NCBI RefSeq assembly: GCF_017874615.1
Contig: NZ_JAGIKV010000038.1
Coordinates: 1 to 49,431, forward strand
Direction: 5' to 3'
Origin: Paenibacillus xylanexedens
Lineage (GTDB): Bacteria; Bacillota; Bacilli; Paenibacillales; Paenibacillaceae
DNA length: 49,431 nt
Part shown: positions 7,826 through 15,493 of the stretch, in pieces
Numbering within the stretch: the stretch's first letter is position 1
Layout: the number at the start of each line of letters is the position of its first letter
Notes under the pieces: model-generated
The model's database searches: none
Told to the model about the DNA's origin: nothing
The model's input: only the letters and a program-made list of their open reading frames with translations
Made by a program: the position numbers and the translations under genes

Positions 7826-9079
7826 TTAATCAGTTTCCCGCCATACATCTGCACCGAGCAGGCGCAGATTAGTCACCAGATGATCATAACCGCGGTCGAT
7901 ATATTCGACCCCCGTTACTTCAGTCACACCTTCACTGACAGTGAGACCTGCAATCACCAGCGCTGCTCCAGCGCGAAGATCGGACGCTTTTACTTTGGCC
8001 GCGTTTAATGCATTGCCTTCAATAATCGCTGACCGTCCTTCTACTCGAATCTTTGCACCCATCCGCACCAACTCAGGCACATGCTTGAATCGATTACTGT
8101 ATACAAAGTCGCTCAGGACACTCACACCAGTTGCCTGTGTTAAAACACTGGTCATGGGTGACTGTAGATCCGTTGGAAAACCAGGATATACAAGTGCCTT
8201 CACGTCAACGTGGTTATAGCTTGGTTTACCAATGACACGTATACTTTCATCCAATTCCTCAATGCCAACACCCATTTCTAGCAGCTTTGCCGTTAAAGCT
8301 TCCAGATGTTTGGGAATCACATTGTCAATCAGAACATCTCCGCGCGTCGCCGCTGCAGCGATCATATACGTACCTGCTTGGATACGATCCGGAATGATGG
8401 AATGACGGCAGCCTTTAAGCTCCGAGACCCCTTCAATACGGATCGTTTCGGTACCTGCACCCTTGATGCTGGCACCCATGGAATTCAGAAGTGTTGCTAC
8501 ATCTATAATCTCAGGCTCTTTAGCCGCGTTTTCGATAATTGTAGAGCCTTTGGCACGAGTAGCCGCCAGCATGATATTAATGGTTGCGCCGACACTGCTT
8601 ACATCAAGATAGATTTTTGCTCCCCGCAGCTCTTTGGCATGCAAATGGATGGAGCCATGTTCGTTTGTTACGGTTGCGCCAAGCGCTTCAAACCCTTTGA
8701 TATGTTGATCAATTGGACGAGGCTCAAAATTACAGCCCCCTGGTAAACCTACGGTCGCTTCTTTGAAACGTCCTAGCAATGCACCCATCATATAATACGA
8801 AGCACGAAGCTTCTTCACGGGACCATTCGGCATAGGAATGGATTTGATGTCAGAAGGGTCAATCTTCATCTGACTGCCTTCCCAAGTCACATGTGCTCCG
8901 AGTTCCTCCAAAATTTCTGCATAAACCGCCACGTCACTCAAAAGCGGCAGGTTGTCCAACACGACTTCTGACTCGGCAAGCAATGCTGCAGGAATAAGCG
9001 CAATGGCGCTGTTCTTGGCGCCGCTTATAGTTACAGTTCCCTGTAACGGACGTCCGCCACTAATCATCAATTTTTCCAT
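7826..9079 (-). CDS. murA: UDP-N-acetylglucosamine 1-carboxyvinyltransferase
   Basis: It catalyses the first committed step of peptidoglycan synthesis, transfer of enolpyruvate from PEP to UDP-GlcNAc, in the cytoplasm. The 417-residue protein has the EPSP-synthase fold. It shows the substrate-binding K22-N23 pair (SGAKNS), the PEP-adduct cysteine C116 in GLPGGCNFEPRPIDQH (the fosfomycin target) and the late loop VEYIDRGYDHL. The start was placed at MEKLM (AGGGGG upstream); the longer open frame would add 15 unlikely residues. Firmicutes often carry two copies. The place between fba and rho matches the B. subtilis murAB paralogue. Confidence 0.95.
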   Translation of the reverse strand: MEKLMISGGRPLQGTVTISGAKNSAIALIPAALLAESEVVLDNLPLLSDVAVYAEILEELGAHVTWEGSQMKIDPSDIKSIPMPNGPVKKLRASYYMMGALLGRFKEATVGLPGGCNFEPRPIDQHIKGFEALGATVTNEHGSIHLHAKELRGAKIYLDVSSVGATINIMLAATRAKGSTIIENAAKEPEIIDVATLLNSMGASIKGAGTETIRIEGVSELKGCRHSIIPDRIQAGTYMIAAAATRGDVLIDNVIPKHLEALTAKLLEMGVGIEELDESIRVIGKPSYNHVDVKALVYPGFPTDLQSPMTSVLTQATGVSVLSDFVYSNRFKHVPELVRMGAKIRVEGRSAIIEGNALNAAKVKASDLRAGAALVIAGLTVSEGVTEVTGVEYIDRGYDHLVTNLRLLGADVWRETD

Positions 9080-9158
9080 AAAGCTTAATGTCCCCCTACG
9101 TGTTTTGCAGCCGATGAACGGCAATACGTGCTGTTGGCTTCCGATGTAGAAATAAGGT

Positions 9159-9202
9159 GTGAAAATGGAAAGACACCGGCTAGGCGGTGTTTTTCCATTT
9201 CA
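9159..9202 (-). terminator. Long hairpin after fba, likely terminator
   Basis: An almost perfect inverted repeat of about 19 bp (GTGAAAATGGAAAGACACCG against CGGTGTTTTTCCATTTCAC) lies 25 bases past the fba stop. It lacks a strong distal T-run on the minus strand, so it may terminate weakly or stabilise the mRNA end. Confidence 0.55.
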
Positions 9203-9226
9203 CAGTATGGAACTGGTAAAGATAAA

Positions 9227-10081
9227 TTACGCTTTGTTGTTAGAACCAAACTCGCGGATTTTACCTTTAACGGTTTCTTTGATTGCGTCACGGCCTGGTA
9301 CGATGAATGTACGTGGATCGTAAGCATCTGGTTTAGCTGCAAGCACTTCACGAACCACTCTTGCAAAAGCAATTTGGTTCTCTGTGTTTACGTTGATTTT
9401 GGACGTACCCAGGGAAATGGCTTTGTCGATGTCGTGTTTAGGAATACCTGTACCACCGTGCAATACGAGTGGAACTTGTACCGCGTCACGAACTTCTTCC
9501 ATTTCTTTGAAGCCCAGGTTAGGCTCGCCATGGTAAGGACCGTGTACGGAACCAAGAGCTGGTGCCAATGTATCGATACCTGTTTCTTTAACGATACGGA
9601 TACACTCGTTCAGGTCAGCGTACATGATACCGCCGATAACGTCGTCTTCTTGTCCGCCTACAGTACCTACTTCAGCTTCTACAGAAACGCCTTTAGCGTG
9701 TGCATATTCAACAACTTTTTTAGTCATTTCGATGTTCTCATCGATAGAGTGGTGGGAACCGTCGATCATAACGGATGTGAATCCAGCGTCGATCGCTTCT
9801 TTACACTTGTCGAAGCTTGAACCGTGGTCCAGGTGAATTGCAACTGGAACAGTGATTTTCATGTCATGGATAAGTCCTTCTACCATTTTAACTACAGTGT
9901 AGAAGCCACCAATGTGACGTGCTGCGCCTTCGGATACACCCAAGATTACTGGGGATTTCTCTTCTTCAGCAGCACCAAGAATCGCTTGAGTCCACTCAAG
10001 GTTATTGATATTGTATTGACCAACTGCATATTTTCCTTCTAGTGCTTTGTTCAACATGTCTGTCATAGATACTAATGGCAT
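9227..10081 (-). CDS. fba: Fructose-bisphosphate aldolase, class II
   Basis: A 284-residue zinc-dependent glycolytic and gluconeogenic aldolase. The catalytic aspartate D85 and zinc ligands H86, H180 and H208 are in place (HLDHGSSF, GSVHGPYHG, LHGGTGI). The conserved AEVGTVGGQED loop is also present. Length matches B. subtilis FbaA. A strong AGGAGG lies before the ATG. It stands alone between the spo0F terminator and its own long hairpin, with an extended -10 promoter. The spo0F-fba-murA-rho order is the same as in B. subtilis, although the transaldolase gene found there is absent. Confidence 0.97.
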   Translation of the reverse strand: MPLVSMTDMLNKALEGKYAVGQYNINNLEWTQAILGAAEEEKSPVILGVSEGAARHIGGFYTVVKMVEGLIHDMKITVPVAIHLDHGSSFDKCKEAIDAGFTSVMIDGSHHSIDENIEMTKKVVEYAHAKGVSVEAEVGTVGGQEDDVIGGIMYADLNECIRIVKETGIDTLAPALGSVHGPYHGEPNLGFKEMEEVRDAVQVPLVLHGGTGIPKHDIDKAISLGTSKINVNTENQIAFARVVREVLAAKPDAYDPRTFIVPGRDAIKETVKGKIREFGSNNKA

Positions 10082-10146
10082 GGTTTCAATCCTCCTAGGG
10101 GTTTGGGTTGTGTCTATGGTTTTTAGCCGAAATCACATACGGGCTT

Positions 10147-10155
10147 ATTATACCA
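10147..10155 (-). promoter_or_regulatory. Extended -10 promoter of fba
   Basis: On the minus strand the element TGGTATAAT (TGn plus a perfect TATAAT) lies about 65 bases before the fba start. There is no good -35 at 17 bases, which is usual for extended -10 promoters. Confidence 0.6.
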
Positions 10156-10185
10156 CATCCCATGTCAAATACTAAACAAGCATTT

Positions 10186-10212
10186 GCAAAAATGCTGTGC
10201 TTTGCAGCACAG
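10186..10212 (-). terminator. Terminator-like hairpin between spo0F and fba
   Basis: A 7-bp stem CTGTGCT/AGCACAG with a GCAA loop is followed by CATTTTTG on the minus strand. It lies upstream of the fba promoter, so it would stop antisense or upstream read-through. The stretch 10213-10316 shows nothing. Confidence 0.4.
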
Positions 10213-10316
10213 TTTTCATAGACACCGCTTTATAACTTCCCCATTTCCAATATTCCCCGGATGAAGGAGTGAAATACCCCATTTTCCCACCAAGTACCTT
10301 CTATGTTCTCCACACG

Positions 10317-10344
10317 CAAAAAAATCCTGTATCAACAGGATTCA
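10317..10344 (-). terminator. Intrinsic terminator after spo0F
   Basis: A perfect 8-bp stem (AATCCTGT, 10323-10330, with ACAGGATT, 10335-10342) and a T-run follow on the minus strand. The stem begins at the spo0F stop codon itself. Confidence 0.85.
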
Positions 10345-10728
10345 GCTGCATTTATTGGCAGTACCATTGCGAAGTTGCATATTCACAGCCACTCGCATCT
10401 CGTCGATATCAAACGGTTTCGTAAAGTGCATGAGCGCTCCGAGATCCGTGGCTTCCTTAATCATGTCAAGTTCACCATAAGCGGTCATCATGATCACCTT
10501 GATACCCGGATCAATTTCTTTAATATGCTTCAGGATTTCCAGACCGTCCATCCCAGGAATCTTCATATCGAGCAATACCAGGTCAGGCTTGTCATTATTC
10601 ACAATCTCCAGAGCAACCTTGCCGTTGGGTGCTTGAAACGTGTTATACCCCTCACTGCTGAACACTTCCATTAACAGGATTCGAATACCATTCTGGTCAT
10701 CAACAATCAAAACTTTTTTATCTTCCAC
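10342..10728 (-). CDS. spo0F: Sporulation phosphorelay response regulator Spo0F
   Basis: A 128-residue single-domain receiver with no output domain. The acidic pocket D10-D11, phosphoacceptor D54, T82 and K104 fall at exactly the B. subtilis Spo0F positions. It receives phosphate from sporulation kinases and passes it to Spo0B, then Spo0A. Upstream is a consensus sigma-H promoter (10805-10831), as expected for a gene raised at the start of sporulation. It lies between pyrG and fba as in B. subtilis. A large orphan kinase at 36795-39134 in this window is a candidate donor. Confidence 0.96.
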   Translation of the reverse strand: MEDKKVLIVDDQNGIRILLMEVFSSEGYNTFQAPNGKVALEIVNNDKPDLVLLDMKIPGMDGLEILKHIKEIDPGIKVIMMTAYGELDMIKEATDLGALMHFTKPFDIDEMRVAVNMQLRNGTANKCS

Positions 10729-10804
10729 TCTGTAACCTCCTAAAATTAGGAAAGCATGTACATCTTCGAATCTGGATAACTATCCCATAGTCGTCATGAT
10801 AAGT

Positions 10805-10831
10805 ATTCTACCTCCTCCATTAAAATCCTGC
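10805..10831 (-). promoter_or_regulatory. Sigma-H promoter of spo0F
   Basis: On the minus strand GCAGGATTT, an 11-base spacer and GTAGAAT match the sigma-H consensus (RNAGGAWWW, RNNGAAT) at every defined position. It lies about 75 bases before the spo0F start. Confidence 0.8.
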
Positions 10832-10877
10832 TACCTTCACAAAATGAAAAAAAGCATTTCATCCTGCTTTTTTACGC

Positions 10878-10924
10878 AAAAAAAGGGATGTTCCGGCATC
10901 CGCTTTGGTTGCCAGGAACATCCC
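10878..10924 (-). terminator. Intrinsic terminator after pyrG
   Basis: A perfect 10-bp stem, GGGATGTTCC (10885-10894) with GGAACATCCC (10915-10924), is followed by seven T on the minus strand. Confidence 0.9.
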
Positions 10925-10956
10925 CAATATCTATTACGTTAACACTAATACCATGA

Positions 10957-12561
10957 TTATTTCTGTGCATTCTCCAGAGAAGCTTTTACAAACTCACGGA
11001 ACAATGGTTGCGGACGGTTCGGACGGGAAGTGAATTCCGGATGGAATTGTACCGCCAGGAACCATGGGTGTCCTGGAAGTTCCACGATCTCAACCAGACG
11101 TCCATCCGGGGATGTACCCGAGATAACCAGTCCTGCTTTTTCGATCGTTTCACGGTATTCATTGTTGAACTCATACCGGTGACGGTGTCTCTCATACACC
11201 AGCTCGTCATCATAACAAGCCATCGCCAAAGAACCTTCCTGAAGCTTACAAGGATACAGACCCAGACGCATCGTGCCACCCAGATTCTCGATATCTTTTT
11301 GCTCAGGCAACAGATCGATCACCGGGAATTCGGTAGCCGGATTAATCTCGGAACTGTTCGCACCATTCAAACCAACGATGGAACGTGCATACTCAATAAC
11401 GGAAACCTGCATACCCAGGCAAATACCGAAGAACGGAATTTGTTTCTCACGAGCATAACGGATTGCCGATACTTTACCTTCAATACCACGATCTCCGAAT
11501 CCACCAGGAACAAGGATACCATCAATACCATGTAACAGGTCGCCTACATTCTCATCCGTAATATCTTCAGAAGGAACCCAGCGGATTTTCACATCAGCAT
11601 TGGATGCAAATCCTGCATGAGACAACGACTCAACAACACTCAGGTATGCATCATGCAACGCTACATATTTACCAACAATAGCGATCTCAACTGTATGCTC
11701 CAACTTGTTGATCCGGTCAACCAGCCCTTCCCACTCGCTCATATCCGGTGCAGGAGTAGTCAGTTTCAGGTGATTTACCACGATCTCATCCAAGCCTTCT
11801 TCACGCAGGTTCAAAGGTACTTGATACAAGGTGTCTGCATCACGACATTCAACCACGGCATTCTCATCAATGTCGCAGAAGAGAGCGATCTTGGCTTTCA
11901 TGTCTTTAGACAATTCATACTCCGTACGGCATACAATCACATTCGGTTGAATACCGATGCTGCGTAATTCCTTAACACTATGTTGCGTTGGTTTTGTTTT
12001 CACTTCACCAGCTGCTTTGATATAAGGAATAAGTGTTACGTGGATGTACATCACATTGTCGCGACCTACATCACTCTTGATCTGACGGATAGCTTCCAGG
12101 AAAGGCAAACTCTCAATGTCGCCCACTGTTCCGCCAATTTCCGTAATAACCACATCCGAACCCGCTTCACGTCCAGCGCGGAATACACGCTCTTTGATCT
12201 CGTTCGTAATGTGTGGAATAACTTGTACCGTTCCGCCCAGATATTCCCCGCGCCGCTCTTTGCTGATGACGGAAGAGTATACTTTACCAGTCGTGACGTT
12301 ACTGTTTTTGGAGAGATTGATATCAATAAAACGTTCATAGTGGCCAAGGTCCAGATCCGTTTCCGCGCCATCATCCGTTACAAAAACCTCGCCGTGCTGA
12401 TAAGGACTCATTGTTCCCGGGTCGATGTTAATATATGGATCAAATTTCTGGATCGTTACCTTAAGCCCTCTGTTTTTCAGCAATCTGCCCAGAGAAGCAG
12501 CTGTAATCCCTTTGCCCAGGGAGGACACAACTCCGCCCGTCACGAAAATATACTTTGTCAC
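10957..12561 (-). CDS. pyrG: CTP synthase
   Basis: A 534-residue amidotransferase that makes CTP from UTP, ATP and glutamine. The N-terminal synthase domain begins TKYIFVTGGVVSSLGKG, with the ATP loop and GAETDLDLGHYERF UTP region. The C-terminal class I glutaminase has the nucleophile in FFGICLGMQ and the HPEF histidine-glutamate pair near the end. The start is GTG at 12561, eight bases after GGAGGG; a longer frame would add 31 non-homologous residues. It follows rpoE and precedes spo0F as in B. subtilis. Its leader carries signals for CTP-dependent attenuation. Confidence 0.97.
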   Translation of the reverse strand: MTKYIFVTGGVVSSLGKGITAASLGRLLKNRGLKVTIQKFDPYINIDPGTMSPYQHGEVFVTDDGAETDLDLGHYERFIDINLSKNSNVTTGKVYSSVISKERRGEYLGGTVQVIPHITNEIKERVFRAGREAGSDVVITEIGGTVGDIESLPFLEAIRQIKSDVGRDNVMYIHVTLIPYIKAAGEVKTKPTQHSVKELRSIGIQPNVIVCRTEYELSKDMKAKIALFCDIDENAVVECRDADTLYQVPLNLREEGLDEIVVNHLKLTTPAPDMSEWEGLVDRINKLEHTVEIAIVGKYVALHDAYLSVVESLSHAGFASNADVKIRWVPSEDITDENVGDLLHGIDGILVPGGFGDRGIEGKVSAIRYAREKQIPFFGICLGMQVSVIEYARSIVGLNGANSSEINPATEFPVIDLLPEQKDIENLGGTMRLGLYPCKLQEGSLAMACYDDELVYERHRHRYEFNNEYRETIEKAGLVISGTSPDGRLVEIVELPGHPWFLAVQFHPEFTSRPNRPQPLFREFVKASLENAQK

Positions 12562-12641
12562 TGTTATTACCCTCCTAATATAAGTACAGAAATTCAGGCG
12601 ATATATGGTGTTATCGTAACCTGTTTCCCAGGTAATCATCG

Positions 12642-12692
12642 TTAAAAAGAGCAATGGCAGAAATTCCCTGCATCTGCGAACTGCTCTTTCTG
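12642..12692 (-). terminator. Second terminator-like hairpin in the pyrG leader
   Basis: On the minus strand AAAGAGCA pairs with TGCTCTTT followed by more T, and a small hairpin (GCAGA/TCTGC) is nested within. It sits about 80-130 bases before the pyrG start. A third, weaker GGCCA/TGGCC hairpin followed by CGTTTTTG lies at about 12783-12810. Confidence 0.5.
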
Positions 12693-12855
12693 CGAAGACG
12701 GTTTAAATACACGTTGTTCTACAGCAAAAAATGGTGCAAATATTCCGGTAGACTTCATTCCATCTGGTGTTTTTGATATACAAAAACGGGCCACGAAATG
12801 TTGGCCGGGAGCATACGGAAAAAATCATTTTGCAAAATTATGCCTCTAAAAATAC

Positions 12856-12889
12856 AAAAAAAAGTACTCCCGCAGGACGGGGCACCTTC
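12856..12889 (-). promoter_or_regulatory. pyrG attenuator hairpin
   Basis: On the minus strand AAGGTGCCCCG pairs across a five-base loop with CGGGAGTACTT (one bulged A, two G-U pairs) and runs into eight T. It lies about 40 bases after the predicted transcript start. The 5' arm holds CCCC, which an extended 5' poly-G could bind, as in the B. subtilis pyrG reiterative-transcription mechanism. Confidence 0.7.
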
Positions 12890-12924
12890 TATAAAAAACA
12901 TAAATATATTGTCGCTCATTCATA

Positions 12925-12966
12925 AGCCCATGCAATAGTTTACCCGTTACCCCCGTCTGCTGTCAA
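12925..12966 (-). promoter_or_regulatory. pyrG promoter with GGGC initially transcribed sequence
   Basis: A perfect TTGACA (12961-12966), an 18-base spacer and TAAACT (12937-12942) on the minus strand are followed seven bases later by GGGCT, with the first G at 12929. A GGGC start is the hallmark of pyrG genes where low CTP causes repeated G addition at the 5' end. Confidence 0.75.
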
Positions 12967-13013
12967 GGCTGACTATTCCGAGGAAACGGGTAAATTATAG
13001 ACGTCAAAAATGA

Positions 13014-13586
13014 CTACCGATTATCAGAATCGTCGTCAAATTCATCCTCGTTTTCGGACTCTTCTTCGTCTTCTTCGAGGTCTTCATCTTCCAGATCGTC
13101 ATCTTCAACCAGCACTTCTTCTTCGCTGTCTTCTTCGTCAAAGATGTCGTCCTCTTCTTCTTCATCTTCTTCGTCTTCTTCTTCGTCTTTATCCGTGCTG
13201 TCGAAGCCTTCATCGCTGCTATAGCTGTCTTCTTCTTCACCGAAGTCTTCATCTTCCAGATCATCGTCTTCATCGTTGATGATACGCGGACGCTTCGCAC
13301 CCGTCATGGAATCTTCTGTTCCAGCTACCGGATACCAGCGCTTTAAGCCCCACAGACTTGTACCGACGCAAGCAAAACGGCCATCGATATTAATCTCGGT
13401 ATATAGCTGGGCGATAAACTCGTTGATTTCTTCATCAGTCATTCCGCGCTGCTTCGCTACCTCATTCATTAAGTCACGATAGTAATACGGCGTATTAGCC
13501 GCTTTCAGCACCATAAAGGCAAGGTCCACCAAAGGGATCTCTTTTACCTTTTCTTTATCAATTTTCAAATTGAGCGAGGTACTCAC
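13014..13586 (-). CDS. rpoE: DNA-directed RNA polymerase delta subunit
   Basis: A 190-residue protein in two parts. The N-terminal winged-helix domain (about 1-90, PLVDLAFMVLKAANTPYYYRDLMNEVA) binds RNA polymerase. The C-terminal half is nearly pure Asp/Glu and disordered, mimicking nucleic acid. Delta increases polymerase recycling and makes promoters more sensitive to the initiating nucleotide. GTG at 13586 is chosen because AGAGGAAG lies eight bases upstream; the frame extends three codons further. It lies directly before pyrG, the classic Bacillus order, with pyrG having its own regulated promoter. Confidence 0.96.
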   Translation of the reverse strand: MSTSLNLKIDKEKVKEIPLVDLAFMVLKAANTPYYYRDLMNEVAKQRGMTDEEINEFIAQLYTEINIDGRFACVGTSLWGLKRWYPVAGTEDSMTGAKRPRIINDEDDDLEDEDFGEEEDSYSSDEGFDSTDKDEEEDEEDEEEEDDIFDEEDSEEEVLVEDDDLEDEDLEEDEEESENEDEFDDDSDNR

Positions 13587-13821
13587 TGCAGACACTTCCT
13601 CTCACACAAAATTCACTTTTTAACCCCTACGAACTGGACTGTTACGTATAACATATCCATTAACAAACCTAAGTAAAACCTATTTAGCGTTAAAAAGCAA
13701 GTTTTTATGTACGGATGTGACGCAAATGCGGAGAGCAGCAACAATATGTCCATATATTAAACGTGAGTTGGCATCGAACTCCTAGGAATATCCTCTTTTA
13801 TCAAAGAGACAACTCCATAAT

Positions 13822-13848
13822 AAAAAAGACGGAGTCCCCTCCGCCTTC
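13822..13848 (-). terminator. Intrinsic terminator with a small upstream ORF
   Basis: A 9-bp stem, AAGGCGGAG/CTCCGTCTT (one G-U pair), with a GGGA loop is followed by TTTTTTATT on the minus strand. The only open frame it can close is the short one at 13870-14007. The rest of 13596-13820, upstream of rpoE, shows no gene. Confidence 0.75.
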
Positions 13849-13869
13849 TGACTGTATACCCTTGGAGGA

Positions 13870-14007
13870 CTACTCCTCACCAGGTTCCCCGCAAGAGCCT
13901 TCTAGCTCTCCATCCATCATATGTCCCTGCGCCCGTTTTGACACGAAGAGAATGTGTTTTTGTAAAAAAAGGGCAAGTTCCCCATGCGGCGGGATGAGCG
14001 CATTCAT
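13870..14007 (-). CDS. Candidate small protein, 45 residues
   Basis: I do not recognise this frame. It starts at MNALIPPHGEL (GAGG six bases before ATG; an ATG seven codons further upstream is also open). It ends GSCGEPGEE, with a mixed charged tail. It is followed after 20 bases by a clear minus-strand terminator that has no other gene to serve, which is the main reason to list it. It lies divergent from the S8 peptidase and overlaps that gene's predicted promoter and leader. It could equally be a non-coding transcript. Confidence 0.35.
   Translation of the reverse strand: MNALIPPHGELALFLQKHILFVSKRAQGHMMDGELEGSCGEPGEE
13938..13966 (+). promoter_or_regulatory. Candidate promoter of the S8 peptidase
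   Basis: A perfect TTGACA (13938-13943), 17 bases, then TGTAAA (13961-13966). The leader of about 75 bases holds a GGGATGA/TCATCCC hairpin (13991-14031) just before the AGGGGG ribosome-binding site, which could limit translation. Confidence 0.45.
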
Positions 14008-14048
14008 AGAATACCTCAGCATGTTCATCCCGAAGGGGGCTGCCCATT

Positions 14049-15203
14049 ATGGACTATACTGGTTTATTGCATCAATTGATTGACGGGATGCGACGCCCTG
14101 AACCAGAACAGGGAGGGCGATATTTGATCCGATTTGCCAAACCGCAGCAGTACGAGGCCTGTCTCGTAGAATTGTCCCGAATGCGGAATGAATTCACCGA
14201 CCTTGGAGCTGTCCGTTCCTCGCGACTAGCTCGTTCCATTATCGCTCCAGTCCAACGCCCGGAGGACCTATACCGCTATGGGGATGAAATTACGATTGAA
14301 GAAGACGTTCCCATCTCCCTTCATGCCAACGCACTCCACAGCAAACCAAGCAATGCTCAAGGCATACCCTGGGGAGTGAAGCAGATTCGGGCGCCCAAAG
14401 TATGGTCTGTGTCTACCGGACACCGCATTAAAATCGGTGTGATTGATACAGGTGCTGATTATCACCATCCTGATCTTCGTTATTCCCTGGCACGCGGAAT
14501 CAATCTGTTAAACCGCAGCCTGCTTCCTCATGATGATAACGGACACGGCACCCACATAGCAGGGACTATCGCTGCTGCCAACAGTACCGCAGGCATGATT
14601 GGTGTAGCTCCACGCTCCCTGATCTATCCGGTGAAAGCATTTGACCACAACGGATCGGCTTATGTATCCGATATTGTACTTGGCATCGACTGGTGTGTGC
14701 GCAACAAGGTCGATATCATCAATATGAGCTTTGGCATGAAAACACGCAGCAAGGCGCTTCTTGACGTTGTCAATCGTGCATACCATGCTGGAATCGTTAT
14801 TGTTGCTTCGTCAGGAAATGACGGCAAACGCCGCAGTATTGATTACCCTGCACGGTATCCCCAGACCATATCTGTTGGGGCAACCGACAAAAACAGACGT
14901 ATTGCGTCCTTCAGCAATCGTGGCGCATATGTGGATGTCTATGCACCCGGTGATAAAATCGTCTCTTCCTGGGTACAAGGCAAGCATCACGAGATGAGCG
15001 GCACATCCATGGCGACGTCCCATGTGAGTGGCGCTATCGCCTTGCTGCTCTCCAAACATCCGGGGTTATCCCCTAGTGAAATCAAGACACTCGTAAAACG
15101 TGCTACGATCCCATTGCGCGCCCGCAAGACCACCACAGCAAAGAGCAAGGTGCGTGGTGGTGAGATTGATGCCCTGAAGCTAATGCAGGAGGGCGGGGAG
15201 TGA
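14049..15203 (+). CDS. Subtilisin-like serine peptidase, family S8, likely cytoplasmic
   Basis: This 384-residue protease has the complete subtilisin triad: D133 (VIDTGAD), H166 (NGHGTHIAG) and S320 (GTSMATSH), plus the oxyanion asparagine N257 (SSGND). No signal peptide is present. The first 110 residues, with an IPWGVKQIRAP segment leading into the catalytic domain, look like a pro-region as in intracellular subtilisins. It therefore probably acts inside the cell, but the substrate is unknown. It is a single plus-strand gene flanked by minus-strand rpoE and argS, with a shared bidirectional terminator after it. The stretch 15204-15397 holds nothing recognisable. Confidence 0.88.
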   Translation: MDYTGLLHQLIDGMRRPEPEQGGRYLIRFAKPQQYEACLVELSRMRNEFTDLGAVRSSRLARSIIAPVQRPEDLYRYGDEITIEEDVPISLHANALHSKPSNAQGIPWGVKQIRAPKVWSVSTGHRIKIGVIDTGADYHHPDLRYSLARGINLLNRSLLPHDDNGHGTHIAGTIAAANSTAGMIGVAPRSLIYPVKAFDHNGSAYVSDIVLGIDWCVRNKVDIINMSFGMKTRSKALLDVVNRAYHAGIVIVASSGNDGKRRSIDYPARYPQTISVGATDKNRRIASFSNRGAYVDVYAPGDKIVSSWVQGKHHEMSGTSMATSHVSGAIALLLSKHPGLSPSEIKTLVKRATIPLRARKTTTAKSKVRGGEIDALKLMQEGGE

Positions 15204-15397
15204 GCCAGCTCTGTCAGCCGTCAGCAGAACTTGATTGAGGCTTCGTGGCGAAACGCAGTAGCCCGGCCCAGGCAGTACGCACGAGGGAGTATTACGTAGC
15301 GGCTGAAACTCTAGGTTACGCCCACTGTGATGTCAGAGCAGGCTAGTGTGCCTTGGATGGGTCAGGCATTTCGTTTTCTTCAACTCCGGGTACACAA

Positions 15398-15455
15398 CAA
15401 AAAAGTCTCCATGTACCACGTTGAAGGCACTCAACGTGGACATGGGGACTTTTTG
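15398..15455. terminator. Bidirectional terminator between S8 peptidase and argS
   Basis: A stem of about 24 bp with a few mismatches (AAAAAGTCTCCATGT...ACATGGGGACTTTTT) is flanked by A and T runs on both sides, so it can stop transcription from either strand. Confidence 0.85.
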
Positions 15456-15493
15456 CCTTAGGCAGAGCGGCGGATGTGCCGCTAGCCTGGAAT

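Noticed and set aside
13014..13279. Low-complexity GAA/GAC-like tract that could be a simple repeat
   Set aside because: It is the acidic Asp/Glu tail of the RNA polymerase delta subunit, normal for this gene.
13763..14083. Plus-strand frame of 106 codons upstream of the S8 peptidase
   Set aside because: It overlaps the peptidase start in another frame, has no ribosome-binding site and is low in protein-like character.
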